Origin: Akkermansia muciniphila
Lineage (GTDB): Bacteria > Verrucomicrobiota > Verrucomicrobiia > Limisphaerales > UBA9464
Assembly (NCBI GenBank): GCA_945861565.1
Contig: CAMAUY010000047.1
Location: 1 to 37,241, forward strand
DNA length: 37,241 bases
Reading direction: 5' to 3'
This document shows positions 28,572-37,190 of the stretch, in pieces. Below the pieces are notes generated by a model. That model made no database searches. It was not told the DNA's origin and saw only the letters and a list, made by a program, of their open reading frames with translations. Position 1 is the first letter of the stretch. The number at the start of each line of letters is the position of its first letter. The position numbers and the translations under genes were made by a program.

Positions 28572-29627
28572 TCACTCCCTCCAGCCGTGCTGATCGCGTA
28601 CGGCGATCATGGAGGCGAGGATATTATTCCACGTTTCCGGTTTCGTCATAACGTCGTTGGGAAACATGCAGCCATCCCAGCAGATGTGACGAATCTTGCG
28701 AGTGACCTTGCCACTCTCATCCCGCAGCCAGTGGGCAGCGTGCTTCGGGATGTTGAGCTTTCCGTTGGGGTCATTGACCACGCAATGACGCCCGGTTTTG
28801 TCGTGGGATCCGGATCCTTTTACCGTCGCGTCATTCTGAGCGATGTGAAAATCAATCGTCCACGGCCGAAGCGCAGCAGTCAGTTTAGCGAGCGCGGCGT
28901 CGAGCACTTTGGGCTCCCATTTGAACTTCGGGGGAACGATGCGGTCTTCCGGCGAGCCATTCGTTCCCAGGACGTAAAGCAGCGTATGCGCCATGTCCGC
29001 CTGGAACCCCAGCGTCGTCGGGCGGCCAACCTCTTCGAGTGTATCGATCATTGCCCGCCAAGTATGCATGCCAGCCCAGCAGATTTCGCCCTCCGCGGCA
29101 AGGCGTTCCCCATGGTCGTCGGCGACATCGCAGGCTTCGCGGAAAGTCTGGGCGATGAGCCGGGTACCCGCCACCGGATCCTTAGCCCACTCACTCGGAG
29201 ACGACGCGGAATCAATTCGCACCACACCGGTGGGCCGAGCACCGAGTTCGCGAAGTTGCCTGCCAATGCGGCAAGCCTTGGCAACGGCGGCCACGAAACT
29301 CTTCCGCTTGGTCGCATCCCCCATCGCCGCGCCATCGAACCACACGGGCGCGACGACCGATCCAACTTTAAACCCGTAACCGGCAATCTTCTCGGCCAAA
29401 CGTGCGACGCCATCTTTGTCGATGTCGATGTTGACATGCGGATCGTAGAGGAAGAGGTCGACACCGTCGAAGCGCACCCCGTTCACTTCCGCCTTCGCCG
29501 TCAACTGCAACATGGTGTCGAGGTCAATCGCGGGTTCTCCACCCGGACTGCCCTTGCCGACCAGACCGGGCCACATGGCGTTGTGCAGTTTGGGAAAATT
29601 GTTCTGGGGAGCGGCGGGCTTGCTCAT
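28572..29627 (-). CDS. Xylose-isomerase-like TIM-barrel protein
   Basis: The 351-residue protein fits the sugar phosphate isomerase/epimerase (AP endonuclease family 2) fold. It has [17 protein letters not shown] at the first strands, [15 protein letters not shown], a conserved [23 protein letters not shown] (probable metal ligands Asp and His) and DFHIAQND. Members isomerise or epimerise sugars or inositols with a divalent metal; the substrate cannot be read. No signal peptide is visible from the chosen ATG at 29627; 29684 would add 19 residues. Such proteins often work with Gfo/Idh/MocA oxidoreductases (here at 25.2 kb, opposite strand). It is monocistronic, and a dispersed repeat lies about 130 bases upstream. 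Confidence 0.87.
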   Translation of the reverse strand: MSKPAAPQNNFPKLHNAMWPGLVGKGSPGGEPAIDLDTMLQLTAKAEVNGVRFDGVDLFLYDPHVNIDIDKDGVARLAEKIAGYGFKVGSVVAPVWFDGAAMGDATKRKSFVAAVAKACRIGRQLRELGARPTGVVRIDSASSPSEWAKDPVAGTRLIAQTFREACDVADDHGERLAAEGEICWAGMHTWRAMIDTLEEVGRPTTLGFQADMAHTLLYVLGTNGSPEDRIVPPKFKWEPKVLDAALAKLTAALRPWTIDFHIAQNDATVKGSGSHDKTGRHCVVNDPNGKLNIPKHAAHWLRDESGKVTRKIRHICWDGCMFPNDVMTKPETWNNILASMIAVRDQHGWRE

Positions 29628-29755
29628 GACGTAATCGAGTTGGTTGCTGGTTGCGAACGATCCGGCGATGAAGTTTGGGAACACTCCGACTTCAACGGTC
29701 GGGAAATTGTCCCGTTATTCCTGCGGCAAGAAGGCGCCGACGGCAAGCCGTTTTC

Positions 29756-29862
29756 GAATCACCTTCGGAGTGAGCGCCCGGAATCAGCGATTATCGGCGT
29801 TCATCCGCGGTTCCAAACTCCGGTTCATTGGATTACTGGAAAAGGCTGAAAACTGAATCTTT
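29756..29862 (-). repeat. Dispersed 106-bp repeat, copy B
   Basis: The reverse complement of 29781-29862 matches 21180-21261 at 79 of 82 bases, with weaker similarity onward to 29756. It is 8.6 kb from copy A and inverted relative to it. Confidence 0.9.
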
Positions 29863-29910
29863 TCAAATTTTTGTCCCACACCCGGGCGCGCCGCCTCCCG
29901 CGCAAAGGCA

Positions 29911-29938
29911 TTGAAAATTCCCAACCAACGCCTAGTTT
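29911..29938 (+). promoter_or_regulatory. Candidate sigma-70-like promoter of the pseudopilin gene
   Basis: TTGAAA (29911-29916) and TAGTTT (29933-29938) are 16 bases apart, about 85 bases before the ATG at 30024. This is a sequence match only. Confidence 0.35.
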
Positions 29939-30023
29939 TTGCGCACCACGAAACCAAATGGTTGTCGCGGTGTTAAAACACCCGGAAAGATCATCTGACA
30001 ACTGACTGCTGTTGAATTTCGCC

Positions 30024-30416
30024 ATGAAGACTACCCGACATTCTCTCCGCACCGCCCGCCGGGCCGCCTTCACACTGATCGAGATCATGATTGTCATCAT
30101 GATCATTGGGTTGCTGGCTGGGGTCGCGATCCCGGCGATCTCTGGCAACATCGCCAAAGCCCGCAAACACACCATCGTCACCAACCTGCGGGCGATCGAC
30201 ATGATCAAGAATCAGTGGTCGCTCGAGAACAAGAAAGGGGACGGTGAAACTCCCGGCGAATCGGACCTCGGTCCACTCTTCAACAACGGCAGGTTTCCAA
30301 CCCCGGTAACAGGCGAGAAATACAATATCAATCCCATCGGTACCAAGCCGACTGCCACGGTGCCTTCAAAGTTGGCCGACGTGCCGGCCGGCGGCGAAGT
30401 GATCATTCCCGATTAA
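30024..30416 (+). CDS. Major pseudopilin/PilA-like protein (short)
   Basis: The 130-residue protein has a basic leader and the cut site RRAA followed by FTLIEIMIVIMIIGLLAGVAIPAI, with Glu20 at mature position 5, then a single long helix (SGNIAKARKHTIVTNLRAIDM) and a short globular tail with a proline-rich end. The absence of the DUF1559 motifs and the small size are closer to a type IV/GspG-like pilin subunit than the two longer prepilins in the window. It may form a fibre or initiate a pseudopilus; the machinery is not here. The ATG at 30024 is favoured over the TTG at 30012. It is monocistronic, with no convergent overlap with the sigma-factor operon. Confidence 0.85.
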   Translation: MKTTRHSLRTARRAAFTLIEIMIVIMIIGLLAGVAIPAISGNIAKARKHTIVTNLRAIDMIKNQWSLENKKGDGETPGESDLGPLFNNGRFPTPVTGEKYNINPIGTKPTATVPSKLADVPAGGEVIIPD

Positions 30417-30537
30417 GTCCTCCGGCGGCCAAAACCAAGGCCCAATTCCGGCCGTTAGAAGACGACCACGAGAGTTCAGGAATTCGACGGCTTCCCGCTC
30501 CCAAGCCAGGGGTGGCACCGCCGAAACCACTCTCGAT

Positions 30538-32661
30538 CTACACCAAGGACTGAGACTCCGACGTGTGGATCACCGCCGTGCCCGCCAATTTGTCGTGCCA
30601 CGTCTCGCCGTCTGGATCCCACGCTGCCCACATGTAGCCCAAAAAGCAGGTCGCTACGCTCAGGATTGCTGCCAGAGACCGAACCAGAGCCGTCGGCACA
30701 TCCATCGGACGCCCATCAAGACGCACGACGCGCAATCCAAAGACAATGCCGCCGAGGGTCGTGCCTCGCCAGACCCACATTGCAGCAAAGTAGGCGATCC
30801 AGAATAGGAATCCAAAAGGCAACAACCAACCGGTTACTGCCATCAACAGGAGGACATCGATGCAACTGGCTCCGAGGCGCCTCGGGAAACTCGCGGTCAC
30901 GGTTCGCGCCGATGCCATCGGCGCAGAGGCGAGTGGGTCCGGCGGGGCCGCGGCAGCCACGGCCAGCGTCGTTGACGCGGGGGTCGATCGACCGACGGAG
31001 GGACGAACCACGGGAGGCGCCGCAATATTTGCCACCGCGCGGGGGATCGACGCAAGGGTCGCCGGCTGTTCGTCGCGGAACGCAGTCCAAAGGGCAAGCA
31101 TCGCCGCGCCAAGTCCCCAGATGGTTAACAAAGCCCAAGCCAGAAATCCGAAGAAAGGAATCAAATAGACCAACGTCAGAAGCAACATCCCGACGACGAC
31201 AGCCCCCAACCCCATGAGCAATGAACCCGGGGTCGGGCGCGTGAGGAGCCCTCCGATGTGGCGACAGACCGCGGTCTTGCCGAAGAGAATGGCAAACGGC
31301 AATACCAGCAGCAGCACCAGGGGGATTACAACGGTCGGAGCGGTTATCACGACGAGGAGCAGCAAGAAAGGCAAGGTTGCCAGACCCATCAAGAAAGCGG
31401 ATGCCGGACGCGATCGGAGAACCAGTGCTCCGGCTTGGACCGCCTGATGGAACAGCAGGGCGAGGAGCAAATGCACGGCGAAGAGTACAACCCAGATCCC
31501 CCAAACCCATCGCACTTGGAGAGAAAGCGGCCGTGCCTTAAACACCAACTCTTTCAGGCTGGTCCCGAACCCTGCACCCAGGCGGGTCGCCCCAAGGAGA
31601 TCCAATGGCAGCGGGACAGTGACCCGATTACCCCGGATTTCGGCACCATCGGCCAGATGGAGTCCACCTCCGATCGCCACGGCATCCCCTCCGACCACCG
31701 CTTTCGGTCCGAGCTCCACGGAGCTCAGCGGGGCAACGAGATTGCCCTTAACCTCTCCGTTCAGCACCACGTTCCCACCGATCACAACCAAGTCGCCCGT
31801 TACCGTGCCGTCGACCGTTGCGTCGTTCAGGATGACCACTGCGCTCCGGAAGGATTCGCCTGCTCGCACCGTGAGCGGCTGAAAGAGGCGCACAAGGTCA
31901 TGGTGTCGACGACCCGAGATAGGATGGGACTTGGACGCTTTCTCCCCCTTCGAAGCAGGTTCGGTGGGGGCCACCTCATGGGGCGGAGCGGGGGCGTTAT
32001 CCGCCGGTACCCCCTCGTTCGTCGACTGCCGCGAGACCCCCGTCGAAGACCGCACTGCTTTCGTGGCATCCTGGATGACCGACTGCACCTCTTTCGTTGC
32101 GTTCGAAAAATCAGCCTCGGCGAGTTCTCCCTTCGCTTCGCGGATGGATTCGGCCACTTTTTTCAACGCGGCGGAAACCTCCACGGCAATAGCCTTTCCA
32201 TCCCCACCCAACCCGCTGGCATGTCGAACCCATCGTCCGAGCATTTCGGCCGGCACCGCATTCGTCACCTCGTCCAATAACGAATGGAAATCCTCACGAA
32301 CTCCCTGCGTGTCGATATTCGTCATTTGGGATGCCGCATCCTCCGTGAAACTCTCTGCCTCCCGCATGATCTCGCGCAGTGCTGCGGTAACGTCAGCAAG
32401 GGGTGAGTCGCCGGCAGCCCCATTCTGTGTCGGCAGCTGCTGCAGCAGGTTGGACATCCGGCCAAGGGCTGTGCGTATCTGCGTTTGCACCCCATTGCCG
32501 ATGCTGTCGACGTTGGCGTTGGCGTTCGGCTCGACGGCCGCCGTCATCGACCTGCCGCCCCATGCGAGAAGTAGAATGAGCGGGAGAATCCTCTGCGCAA
32601 AATGGCGTCGAAGGAGCCGTCGGAGCGGCCACGGTGAGAAGATGGGAAGGGCGCGAGTCAT
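30538..32661 (-). CDS. Exported bactofilin-like beta-repeat plus multi-TM RDD protein
   Basis: The 707-residue chimera has an N-terminal hydrophobic segment (about 24-36) and a helical region rich in Ala/Glu (about 50-205). A Pro/Ser linker is followed by a short-hexad beta-helix (about 259-350: FRSAVVILNDATVDGTVTGD, LVVIGGNVVLNGEVKGN, VELGPKAVVGGDAVAI) like the polymer-forming bactofilin domain. Several membrane helices follow (about 384-405, 425-460, 482-500, 503-525). An RDD domain ends the protein (RRLGASCIDVLLL at about 594, WHDKLAGTAVI at the end). If the start is a signal or anchor, the bactofilin-like part would be outside the cytoplasm, unlike true bactofilins. Last gene of an operon with the ECF sigma factor, nine bases after the preceding gene. 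RDD proteins are linked to transport or envelope stress; the role here is unknown. Confidence 0.8.
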   Translation of the reverse strand: MTRALPIFSPWPLRRLLRRHFAQRILPLILLLAWGGRSMTAAVEPNANANVDSIGNGVQTQIRTALGRMSNLLQQLPTQNGAAGDSPLADVTAALREIMREAESFTEDAASQMTNIDTQGVREDFHSLLDEVTNAVPAEMLGRWVRHASGLGGDGKAIAVEVSAALKKVAESIREAKGELAEADFSNATKEVQSVIQDATKAVRSSTGVSRQSTNEGVPADNAPAPPHEVAPTEPASKGEKASKSHPISGRRHHDLVRLFQPLTVRAGESFRSAVVILNDATVDGTVTGDLVVIGGNVVLNGEVKGNLVAPLSSVELGPKAVVGGDAVAIGGGLHLADGAEIRGNRVTVPLPLDLLGATRLGAGFGTSLKELVFKARPLSLQVRWVWGIWVVLFAVHLLLALLFHQAVQAGALVLRSRPASAFLMGLATLPFLLLLVVITAPTVVIPLVLLLVLPFAILFGKTAVCRHIGGLLTRPTPGSLLMGLGAVVVGMLLLTLVYLIPFFGFLAWALLTIWGLGAAMLALWTAFRDEQPATLASIPRAVANIAAPPVVRPSVGRSTPASTTLAVAAAAPPDPLASAPMASARTVTASFPRRLGASCIDVLLLMAVTGWLLPFGFLFWIAYFAAMWVWRGTTLGGIVFGLRVVRLDGRPMDVPTALVRSLAAILSVATCFLGYMWAAWDPDGETWHDKLAGTAVIHTSESQSLV

Positions 32662-32670
32662 AAATTGGGT

Positions 32671-33153
32671 TCAGGGATTCGCACGGGCGAGTTTCCAGCA
32701 AGCGGTGCCGAGTCCGAGGCAACTCATCCACGCGGCGCCAAAGATGCAGGCCAACGTTCCTAGCCAGATCGCGGGCAGGTTCAGGGTGGCGAGAATCATG
32801 GCCTGAGCCAGGGTCCACGCCGTGCTGGCAAAAACAGCAGTCGAGGCGCGCATCGCAGAGAACTCGGGCATGGCCGTCACCGCATCGAAGCCAACTCGCG
32901 CCCCCCAAAACCCGGCTGTAAGGAGTTCCCCAGCCGCCAGAAACGACATTGCCTGCCAGTGAACCGGCCAACTGAGCCACGGCCGATGGTACCAGGGCCG
33001 GGCCGCGTGCTCAGCGACCGCAGCGAGTACGGACGCGAAGAAATCAGGCGGTGCGCGATGAATCGGCATTCGATGCAGCAGTTGATCAATGTCTCGACCG
33101 TCTCGCTCCGGCCGATGGGGCTCGGCATCATTCTTGGGAAATTCCTTGTTCAT
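32671..33153 (-). CDS. Membrane protein in the anti-sigma position
   Basis: The 160-residue protein begins with a soluble segment DIDQLLHRMPIHRAPPDFFASVLAAVAEH (a pattern of short helices as seen in the cytoplasmic part of many anti-sigma factors). Three or more membrane helices follow (about 69-85, 104-125, 128-150). It lies 45 bases after the ECF sigma gene and nine bases before the RDD gene. By position it is probably a regulator of the sigma factor; the zinc-binding HXXXCXXC motif of zinc anti-sigmas is absent. I do not recognise a named family. The alternative is an unrelated small membrane protein. Confidence 0.6.
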   Translation of the reverse strand: MNKEFPKNDAEPHRPERDGRDIDQLLHRMPIHRAPPDFFASVLAAVAEHAARPWYHRPWLSWPVHWQAMSFLAAGELLTAGFWGARVGFDAVTAMPEFSAMRASTAVFASTAWTLAQAMILATLNLPAIWLGTLACIFGAAWMSCLGLGTACWKLARANP

Positions 33154-33198
33154 GAATACCTTTCGCGTGTCGTACGTAATTCCTGACCGATCTCTGAG

Positions 33199-33747
33199 TC
33201 AAAAACCCAGTTCCGCCTTCATTGGTTGCAACTTTTTCCGTAAAGTTGTTCGTGCCCGATGGATGTCCGTCTTAACCTTGCCGAGTGACACTGCGAGTTG
33301 CCGGGCGATGTCTACGTAGTCCATATCTTCGAAGTGATACAGCACCAAGGCGGCTCGCTGATCGCCGGGGAGCTCGGCCAAGGCGTCTTCGACGACCTGC
33401 CGTTGTCCACCCGAGTAGAGGGTTTGATCCAAGACCTCGGGCGCGGCGAAAGGGAGTTCTCGTTCTTCCGATTCCGACCCGTCCTCCGAAGTGAACTCGG
33501 AGAAAAAACGCCACCGAGAGCGGTAACGCTGCAAGTGATTGATGCAGAGATTTCGAGTAACGGTCTTCAGCCAGGCCGCCGAGGTGGCGCTTCCAACGAT
33601 CTCACCCCAATGCAGCCACGCCCTCAGGAATGCCTGCTGCGAGGCATCCCGCGCATCCGCGTCATTTCCAAGCAGGCGATACGCCAATCCGTAAACCAGG
33701 TCCTGATGGGTACGGACAAAATCTTCATATTGGGCGGTGTCGGTCAT
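33199..33747 (-). CDS. ECF (RpoE-like) RNA polymerase sigma factor
   Basis: The 182-residue protein has sigma region 2 (YEDFVRTHQDLVYGLAYRLL, then ARDASQQAFLRAWLHW) and the RNLCINHLQRYRSR segment. Region 4 has DALAELPGDQRAALVLYHFEDMDYVDIARQLAVSLGKVKTDIHRARTTLRKKL. It directs RNA polymerase to stress promoters. The regulator should be the next gene. The ATG at 33747 is the natural start; 33810 would prepend 21 residues. The three genes 33747 to 30538 form one operon: sigma factor, membrane regulator, bactofilin-like/RDD protein. A divergent TPR gene shares the upstream region. Confidence 0.94.
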   Translation of the reverse strand: MTDTAQYEDFVRTHQDLVYGLAYRLLGNDADARDASQQAFLRAWLHWGEIVGSATSAAWLKTVTRNLCINHLQRYRSRWRFFSEFTSEDGSESEERELPFAAPEVLDQTLYSGGQRQVVEDALAELPGDQRAALVLYHFEDMDYVDIARQLAVSLGKVKTDIHRARTTLRKKLQPMKAELGF

Positions 33748-33827
33748 CCTCGCCCGGTCGGCTGGGCGCAGCGTACCACTCAGACCCCGACTGCGGCACG
33801 ATTGTTTCATCTTTTCTGTGAGGCGTC

Positions 33828-33866
33828 TTGACTGGATTGGTCAATGCATCATTCCTCCTGTACTCT
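33828..33866 (+). promoter_or_regulatory. Divergent promoter region with a TTGAC/GTCAA dyad
   Basis: TTGAC (33828-33832) and GTCAA (33840-33844) form a dyad with seven bases between. On the plus strand TTGGTC (33838-33843) and TACTCT (33861-33866) are 17 bases apart and could drive the TPR gene. On the minus strand TTGACC at 33844-33839 could serve the sigma-factor operon. Confidence 0.3.
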
Positions 33867-33903
33867 TCCGTTGTCACGTCACCCGGCAAGCCGGACCGCA
33901 ACT

Positions 33904-34686
33904 ATGAGCCGCTTTGGCAATCTCGAGTTTGAACCGACCCCGGAGCGATCGGTTTCGCTTCGGCAACACGTGCACCCACTTTCGGATGAAACTCGGTGCC
34001 TGACCGAGGCGCGCGTGGCCTTTGGAACGGCCGAGTTCGAATCCGCTCTCCGCTGGTTTGGGCGCGTGCTCGAGTTCAATCCGACCAGTCTGGAGGCCTG
34101 GTCCGGACAGGTCAGAGCGCTCGTTGAGTTGGGGCAGTATCGCGAGGCGAAGGTGTGGGCGGACAAAGCGCTGGAAAAATTCCCTCAGGCACCCGACCTC
34201 CTCGCCGCCAAGGCGGTATCGCTCGGGCGCCTGGGAGAGACGGATACCGCCCTCGCTTTCTCGGATGCCGCACTGGAACGTCCCGGAGATTCATCGTATG
34301 TCTGGCTCGCACGCGGAGATGTCCTCCTGGCACGTCGTGAGCGGCAGGTCGAATCGTGCTTTGATCGGGCGCTACAATTGGCACCGGGCGATTGGATGGT
34401 GCGCTGGCTCGTGGCCCGGGTGCGTGCTTACTGGAAGCAGTTTGCCGCCGCTCTCAAGCGGGTCCAGGAAGCCGCTGCACTGGCTCCCGACCGCTTTGTG
34501 GTGTGGGTCCTGGCGGGGCAATGTCAGGCGGCACTCGGGTTGTCAGTACCTGCCACCGAATCGTTTCACCAGGCTTTGGCGTTGCACCCGGGCTGCCGAC
34601 CCGCCGAGGAAGGCTTGGCCGCCTTGCAAAGAGCCGGGTTGCTCGACCGGCTGAGAACGAGTGTCCGCGGGTGGTTCGGTCGCTGA
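33904..34686 (+). CDS. TPR-repeat protein
   Basis: The 260-residue protein consists mainly of tetratricopeptide helices: EARVAFGTAEFESALRWFGR with VLEFNPTSLEAWSGQVRALV, LGQYREAKVWADKALEKFPQ, LGETDTALAFSDAALERPGD, and a last pair near QALALHPGC. Such proteins act as scaffolds; the partner is unknown. No signal or membrane segment is seen. The start is ATG 33904 (MSRFGNLEFE), a common opening of such proteins; 33844 would add 20 residues. The gene ends six bases before the desaturase-type gene, so the two form an operon. A role in organising the hydroxylase is only a possibility. Confidence 0.88.
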   Translation: MSRFGNLEFEPTPERSVSLRQHVHPLSDETRCLTEARVAFGTAEFESALRWFGRVLEFNPTSLEAWSGQVRALVELGQYREAKVWADKALEKFPQAPDLLAAKAVSLGRLGETDTALAFSDAALERPGDSSYVWLARGDVLLARRERQVESCFDRALQLAPGDWMVRWLVARVRAYWKQFAAALKRVQEAAALAPDRFVVWVLAGQCQAALGLSVPATESFHQALALHPGCRPAEEGLAALQRAGLLDRLRTSVRGWFGR

Positions 34687-34692
34687 AACGTC

Positions 34693-35532
34693 ATGAGCCC
34701 ATCGGAAATCGATCCGACGGTCTGGCTGCCCCACGGGCGTTCCCTCCTCGCGGCCGCAATGCTGGCAGCACTTTGGACGATGGAGTCGGTGGCCCCAATG
34801 TTTCCGGGGCGCCAGCGCCGGGTTTCCCATATCGCGACGAATCTCTCCCTCGCCATGATCAACGCGTTGATCGCCTCCGGATTCGCATTCGCCATTCACG
34901 CCGTAATGGAGTGGACACGCACGCGGCCGTTTGGGCTGCTGAACCTGACATCACTGCCCGTTGAGCTGCATTGGATCGGGGCGATCCTCCTGCTCGACTG
35001 CTGGCAATATGGGTGGCACCGGCTCAATCATCGGGTGCCGCTCTTGTGGCGTTTTCATGCGGTCCATCATTCGGATGCGGAAATGGACGCCAGCTCCGGC
35101 TTGCGCTTTCACACCGGGGAAATGGTTTTGTCATTTCTCGTACGCCTCGCAGTATTACCCCTCATCGGACTCACCATGACACAACTCCTCGTCTATGAAT
35201 TCATCTCGCTGCCGGTGATTCTTTTTCATCACAGCAACCTGCGGATTTCGAACCAGGCCGATCGTTACCTACGGTGGTTGATCGTCACCCCCTGGATGCA
35301 CTGTGTGCACCATTCCCGCTGGCAACCGGAGACGGACTCGAACTACGCGAGTTTTCTGTCCGTCTGGGACCGCCTGTTTGGTTCTTTCCGATTGCGCGAC
35401 AAACCGGCCGAAATCTCATTGGGTCTGGACAACTATCAGGAACACGAGTGGCGCGAATTGCCCGGCATGCTCGTTGCTCCGTTTAGAAAGTCACCTTCGC
35501 GCGATGTCACCGAAAAAAAACGCCTTCAATAA
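34693..35532 (+). CDS. Sterol desaturase/fatty-acid hydroxylase-superfamily membrane protein
   Basis: The 279-residue membrane protein has the three His boxes of the superfamily: HRLNH (HX3H, about 113), HAVHHSD (about 126) and HCVHHSR near the C-terminus, plus HHSN between them. They bind a di-iron centre that hydroxylates or desaturates lipid tails with O2. Several hydrophobic helices (about 17-31, 51-73, 90-106, 153-180) surround the site. It is co-transcribed with the TPR gene. The substrate could be hopanoids, carotenoids or fatty acids and is not readable. Its 3' end overlaps the convergent sugar-transferase gene by seven bases. Confidence 0.92.
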   Translation: MSPSEIDPTVWLPHGRSLLAAAMLAALWTMESVAPMFPGRQRRVSHIATNLSLAMINALIASGFAFAIHAVMEWTRTRPFGLLNLTSLPVELHWIGAILLLDCWQYGWHRLNHRVPLLWRFHAVHHSDAEMDASSGLRFHTGEMVLSFLVRLAVLPLIGLTMTQLLVYEFISLPVILFHHSNLRISNQADRYLRWLIVTPWMHCVHHSRWQPETDSNYASFLSVWDRLFGSFRLRDKPAEISLGLDNYQEHEWRELPGMLVAPFRKSPSRDVTEKKRLQ

Positions 35533-37022
35533 GCGTTGTCCCGCTTGAAAAAGGTTTGAAGCATGATCTGGAGATCCAGCCAGAGGGACCAGTTCTCCAG
35601 ATACCAAAGATCGAATCGCACCCGTTCAACAAGACTCGTATCTCCACGGAGGCCGTTGACCTGAGCCCAACCCGTGATGCCGGGTTTGCAGCTGTGCCGG
35701 GCATTGTAGTGGGGAATCTGAAATTTGAAATTAGCGATCAGTTCCGGCCTCTCCGGTCGCGGACCCACCAGGCTCATTTCACCCGTTAAGACATTCCAAA
35801 ACTGGGGCACTTCGTCGATGTTCCACTCGCGAAGAAACGCCCCAATCCGCAACCGCCGCGGGTCATTCTTGACGGCCCACTGAGCCCCCGATTTCTCTGC
35901 ATTGAGACCCATACTCCGAATCTTGATGATCTCGAAGTTGCGCCCGTTGCGGCCGGTGCGAACTTGGCGGTAGAAAACCGGTCCCGGTGACTCCCAATAC
36001 ACCATCGCCCCGGCAATCGCGATGATCGGCGCACTTAAAGTCAATCCAACGAGCGAGCCCACGATGTCCACTGACCGCTTCAAAATTCGGTTGGGCAATC
36101 GGTCCAGCGGCAGTTCAGACACCCCCATGATCGGCACATCACTGATGGTCTCCAACTGAAGTCCGGAGACCAGGATCTGGAAGTAGGAAGGGATCACTTT
36201 GAACTGAATCATCTCTCGCTCGCAGAAATTCGACAACTCGACCACCTGTTCCATGTCTGCGTCGAGGTCGGCGAGGACGATCACGTCCACTCGGTGAACT
36301 CGAATCAGTGTCGCCAGTTTATCGTAGCCACCGAGCCGGGGAATGTGATGGGGGGGCTCGTCCTGATAATGCCCGCTGGGAGAAGGAATGCACCCGGTCA
36401 CACGATACGGCTGAGTGGTGTCCCCAAGCAGGGCTTGCGCCATCCGCTGGGTCTCCGAATTCCACCCCGCAAATACAACCTGCTGCCGCAGTCCGTCCGC
36501 CAAAGCCCCCGTCGCCGTAAATCGGTGAAAGATCGAACGCCAGACAGCAAATACCACCAGTACGCTTACGAATGAACAGAGGACGTAACCCCGGGAAATG
36601 GCTGGCTCAAACTTGAGCGCCCCACTCAGCCCAAGGTAAGCAACAAGCCAGAAGGAGGTCCCTTTCAAAACGATAAACGCCACCCGTCGGATGCTCAGAA
36701 GATTGTGGGTCACGTACAGCCGAAGGTACATAAACGTCGCAATCAGAAAGCCGACTCCGATGGCGATCAATCGGTAGTAGTCGCCCAAACTAACGAGAGA
36801 CGGATCCGTCTCGAGGCCGATCCACCGCGTCGGCATCCATCCGGAGTGGAAGCGAAGCCAAAAGCCGATCAACAACCCCACCAGCGCCATCAACGAGTCA
36901 CCCACCAAGGCCGCCAAATTGAAGACATCCACCCTAAAATGCCGATGCCCAACCCGTGTTCCGGCTTCAGCCGGCGGGCCCGCCTCTGCCAATGGGTGGA
37001 AATCTCCTCCGGCCTCGGACAT
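35526..37022 (-). CDS. Exopolysaccharide initiating sugar-1-phosphate transferase (WcaJ/polyprenyl-phosphate type)
   Basis: The 498-residue protein has four N-terminal membrane segments (about 35-57, 84-103, 115-133, 146-163), a soluble region with a CoA-binding-like fold (VVFAGWNSETQRMAQALL) and a fifth hydrophobic segment. It ends in the bacterial sugar transferase domain: KRSVDIVGSLVGLTLSAP, GPVFYRQVRTGRNGRNFEIIKIRSM, NIDEVPQFWNVLTGEMSLVGPRPERP and HSCKPGITGWAQVNG. It transfers a sugar-1-phosphate (often glucose) to undecaprenyl phosphate to begin polysaccharide synthesis at the inner membrane. The ATG at 37022 is preferred; 37109 would add 29 residues. Other EPS genes are not visible in the window. 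Confidence 0.94.
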   Translation of the reverse strand: MSEAGGDFHPLAEAGPPAEAGTRVGHRHFRVDVFNLAALVGDSLMALVGLLIGFWLRFHSGWMPTRWIGLETDPSLVSLGDYYRLIAIGVGFLIATFMYLRLYVTHNLLSIRRVAFIVLKGTSFWLVAYLGLSGALKFEPAISRGYVLCSFVSVLVVFAVWRSIFHRFTATGALADGLRQQVVFAGWNSETQRMAQALLGDTTQPYRVTGCIPSPSGHYQDEPPHHIPRLGGYDKLATLIRVHRVDVIVLADLDADMEQVVELSNFCEREMIQFKVIPSYFQILVSGLQLETISDVPIMGVSELPLDRLPNRILKRSVDIVGSLVGLTLSAPIIAIAGAMVYWESPGPVFYRQVRTGRNGRNFEIIKIRSMGLNAEKSGAQWAVKNDPRRLRIGAFLREWNIDEVPQFWNVLTGEMSLVGPRPERPELIANFKFQIPHYNARHSCKPGITGWAQVNGLRGDTSLVERVRFDLWYLENWSLWLDLQIMLQTFFKRDNAY

Positions 37023-37190
37023 CGCGGATTCAGCATGGCACAAATTCCTCGAAGAATCCAGACCTGATCCAAGCTCGACGAGTGTGGCCAAAACCCAGGG
37101 CAGTTTCAAGATTTTGACTTTAAGGAGGCAGGTGAAACAAAAGACGATGTAAAACTGGACAAAACTCGCTGACTTTATTTAACTGCCGGC

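Larger units (their letters stand above)
29628..30023. other. Divergent intergenic region with repeat copy B
   Basis: This lies between the TIM-barrel and pseudopilin genes. It holds the dispersed repeat at 29756-29862 and the promoter candidate at 29911-29938. A small dyad GGTGTTAAAACACC is at about 29970. No other gene is seen. Confidence 0.45.

Noticed and set aside
28096..28593. Plus-strand open frame opposite the small His/Cys gene
   Set aside because: Low-complexity Arg/Pro-rich translation; the minus-strand product has a signal-like segment and a structured His/Cys pattern.
31258..32280. Plus-strand open frame opposite the RDD-type gene
   Set aside because: The translation is rich in Arg/Gly/His without motifs, while the minus strand shows bactofilin-like repeats and membrane helices.
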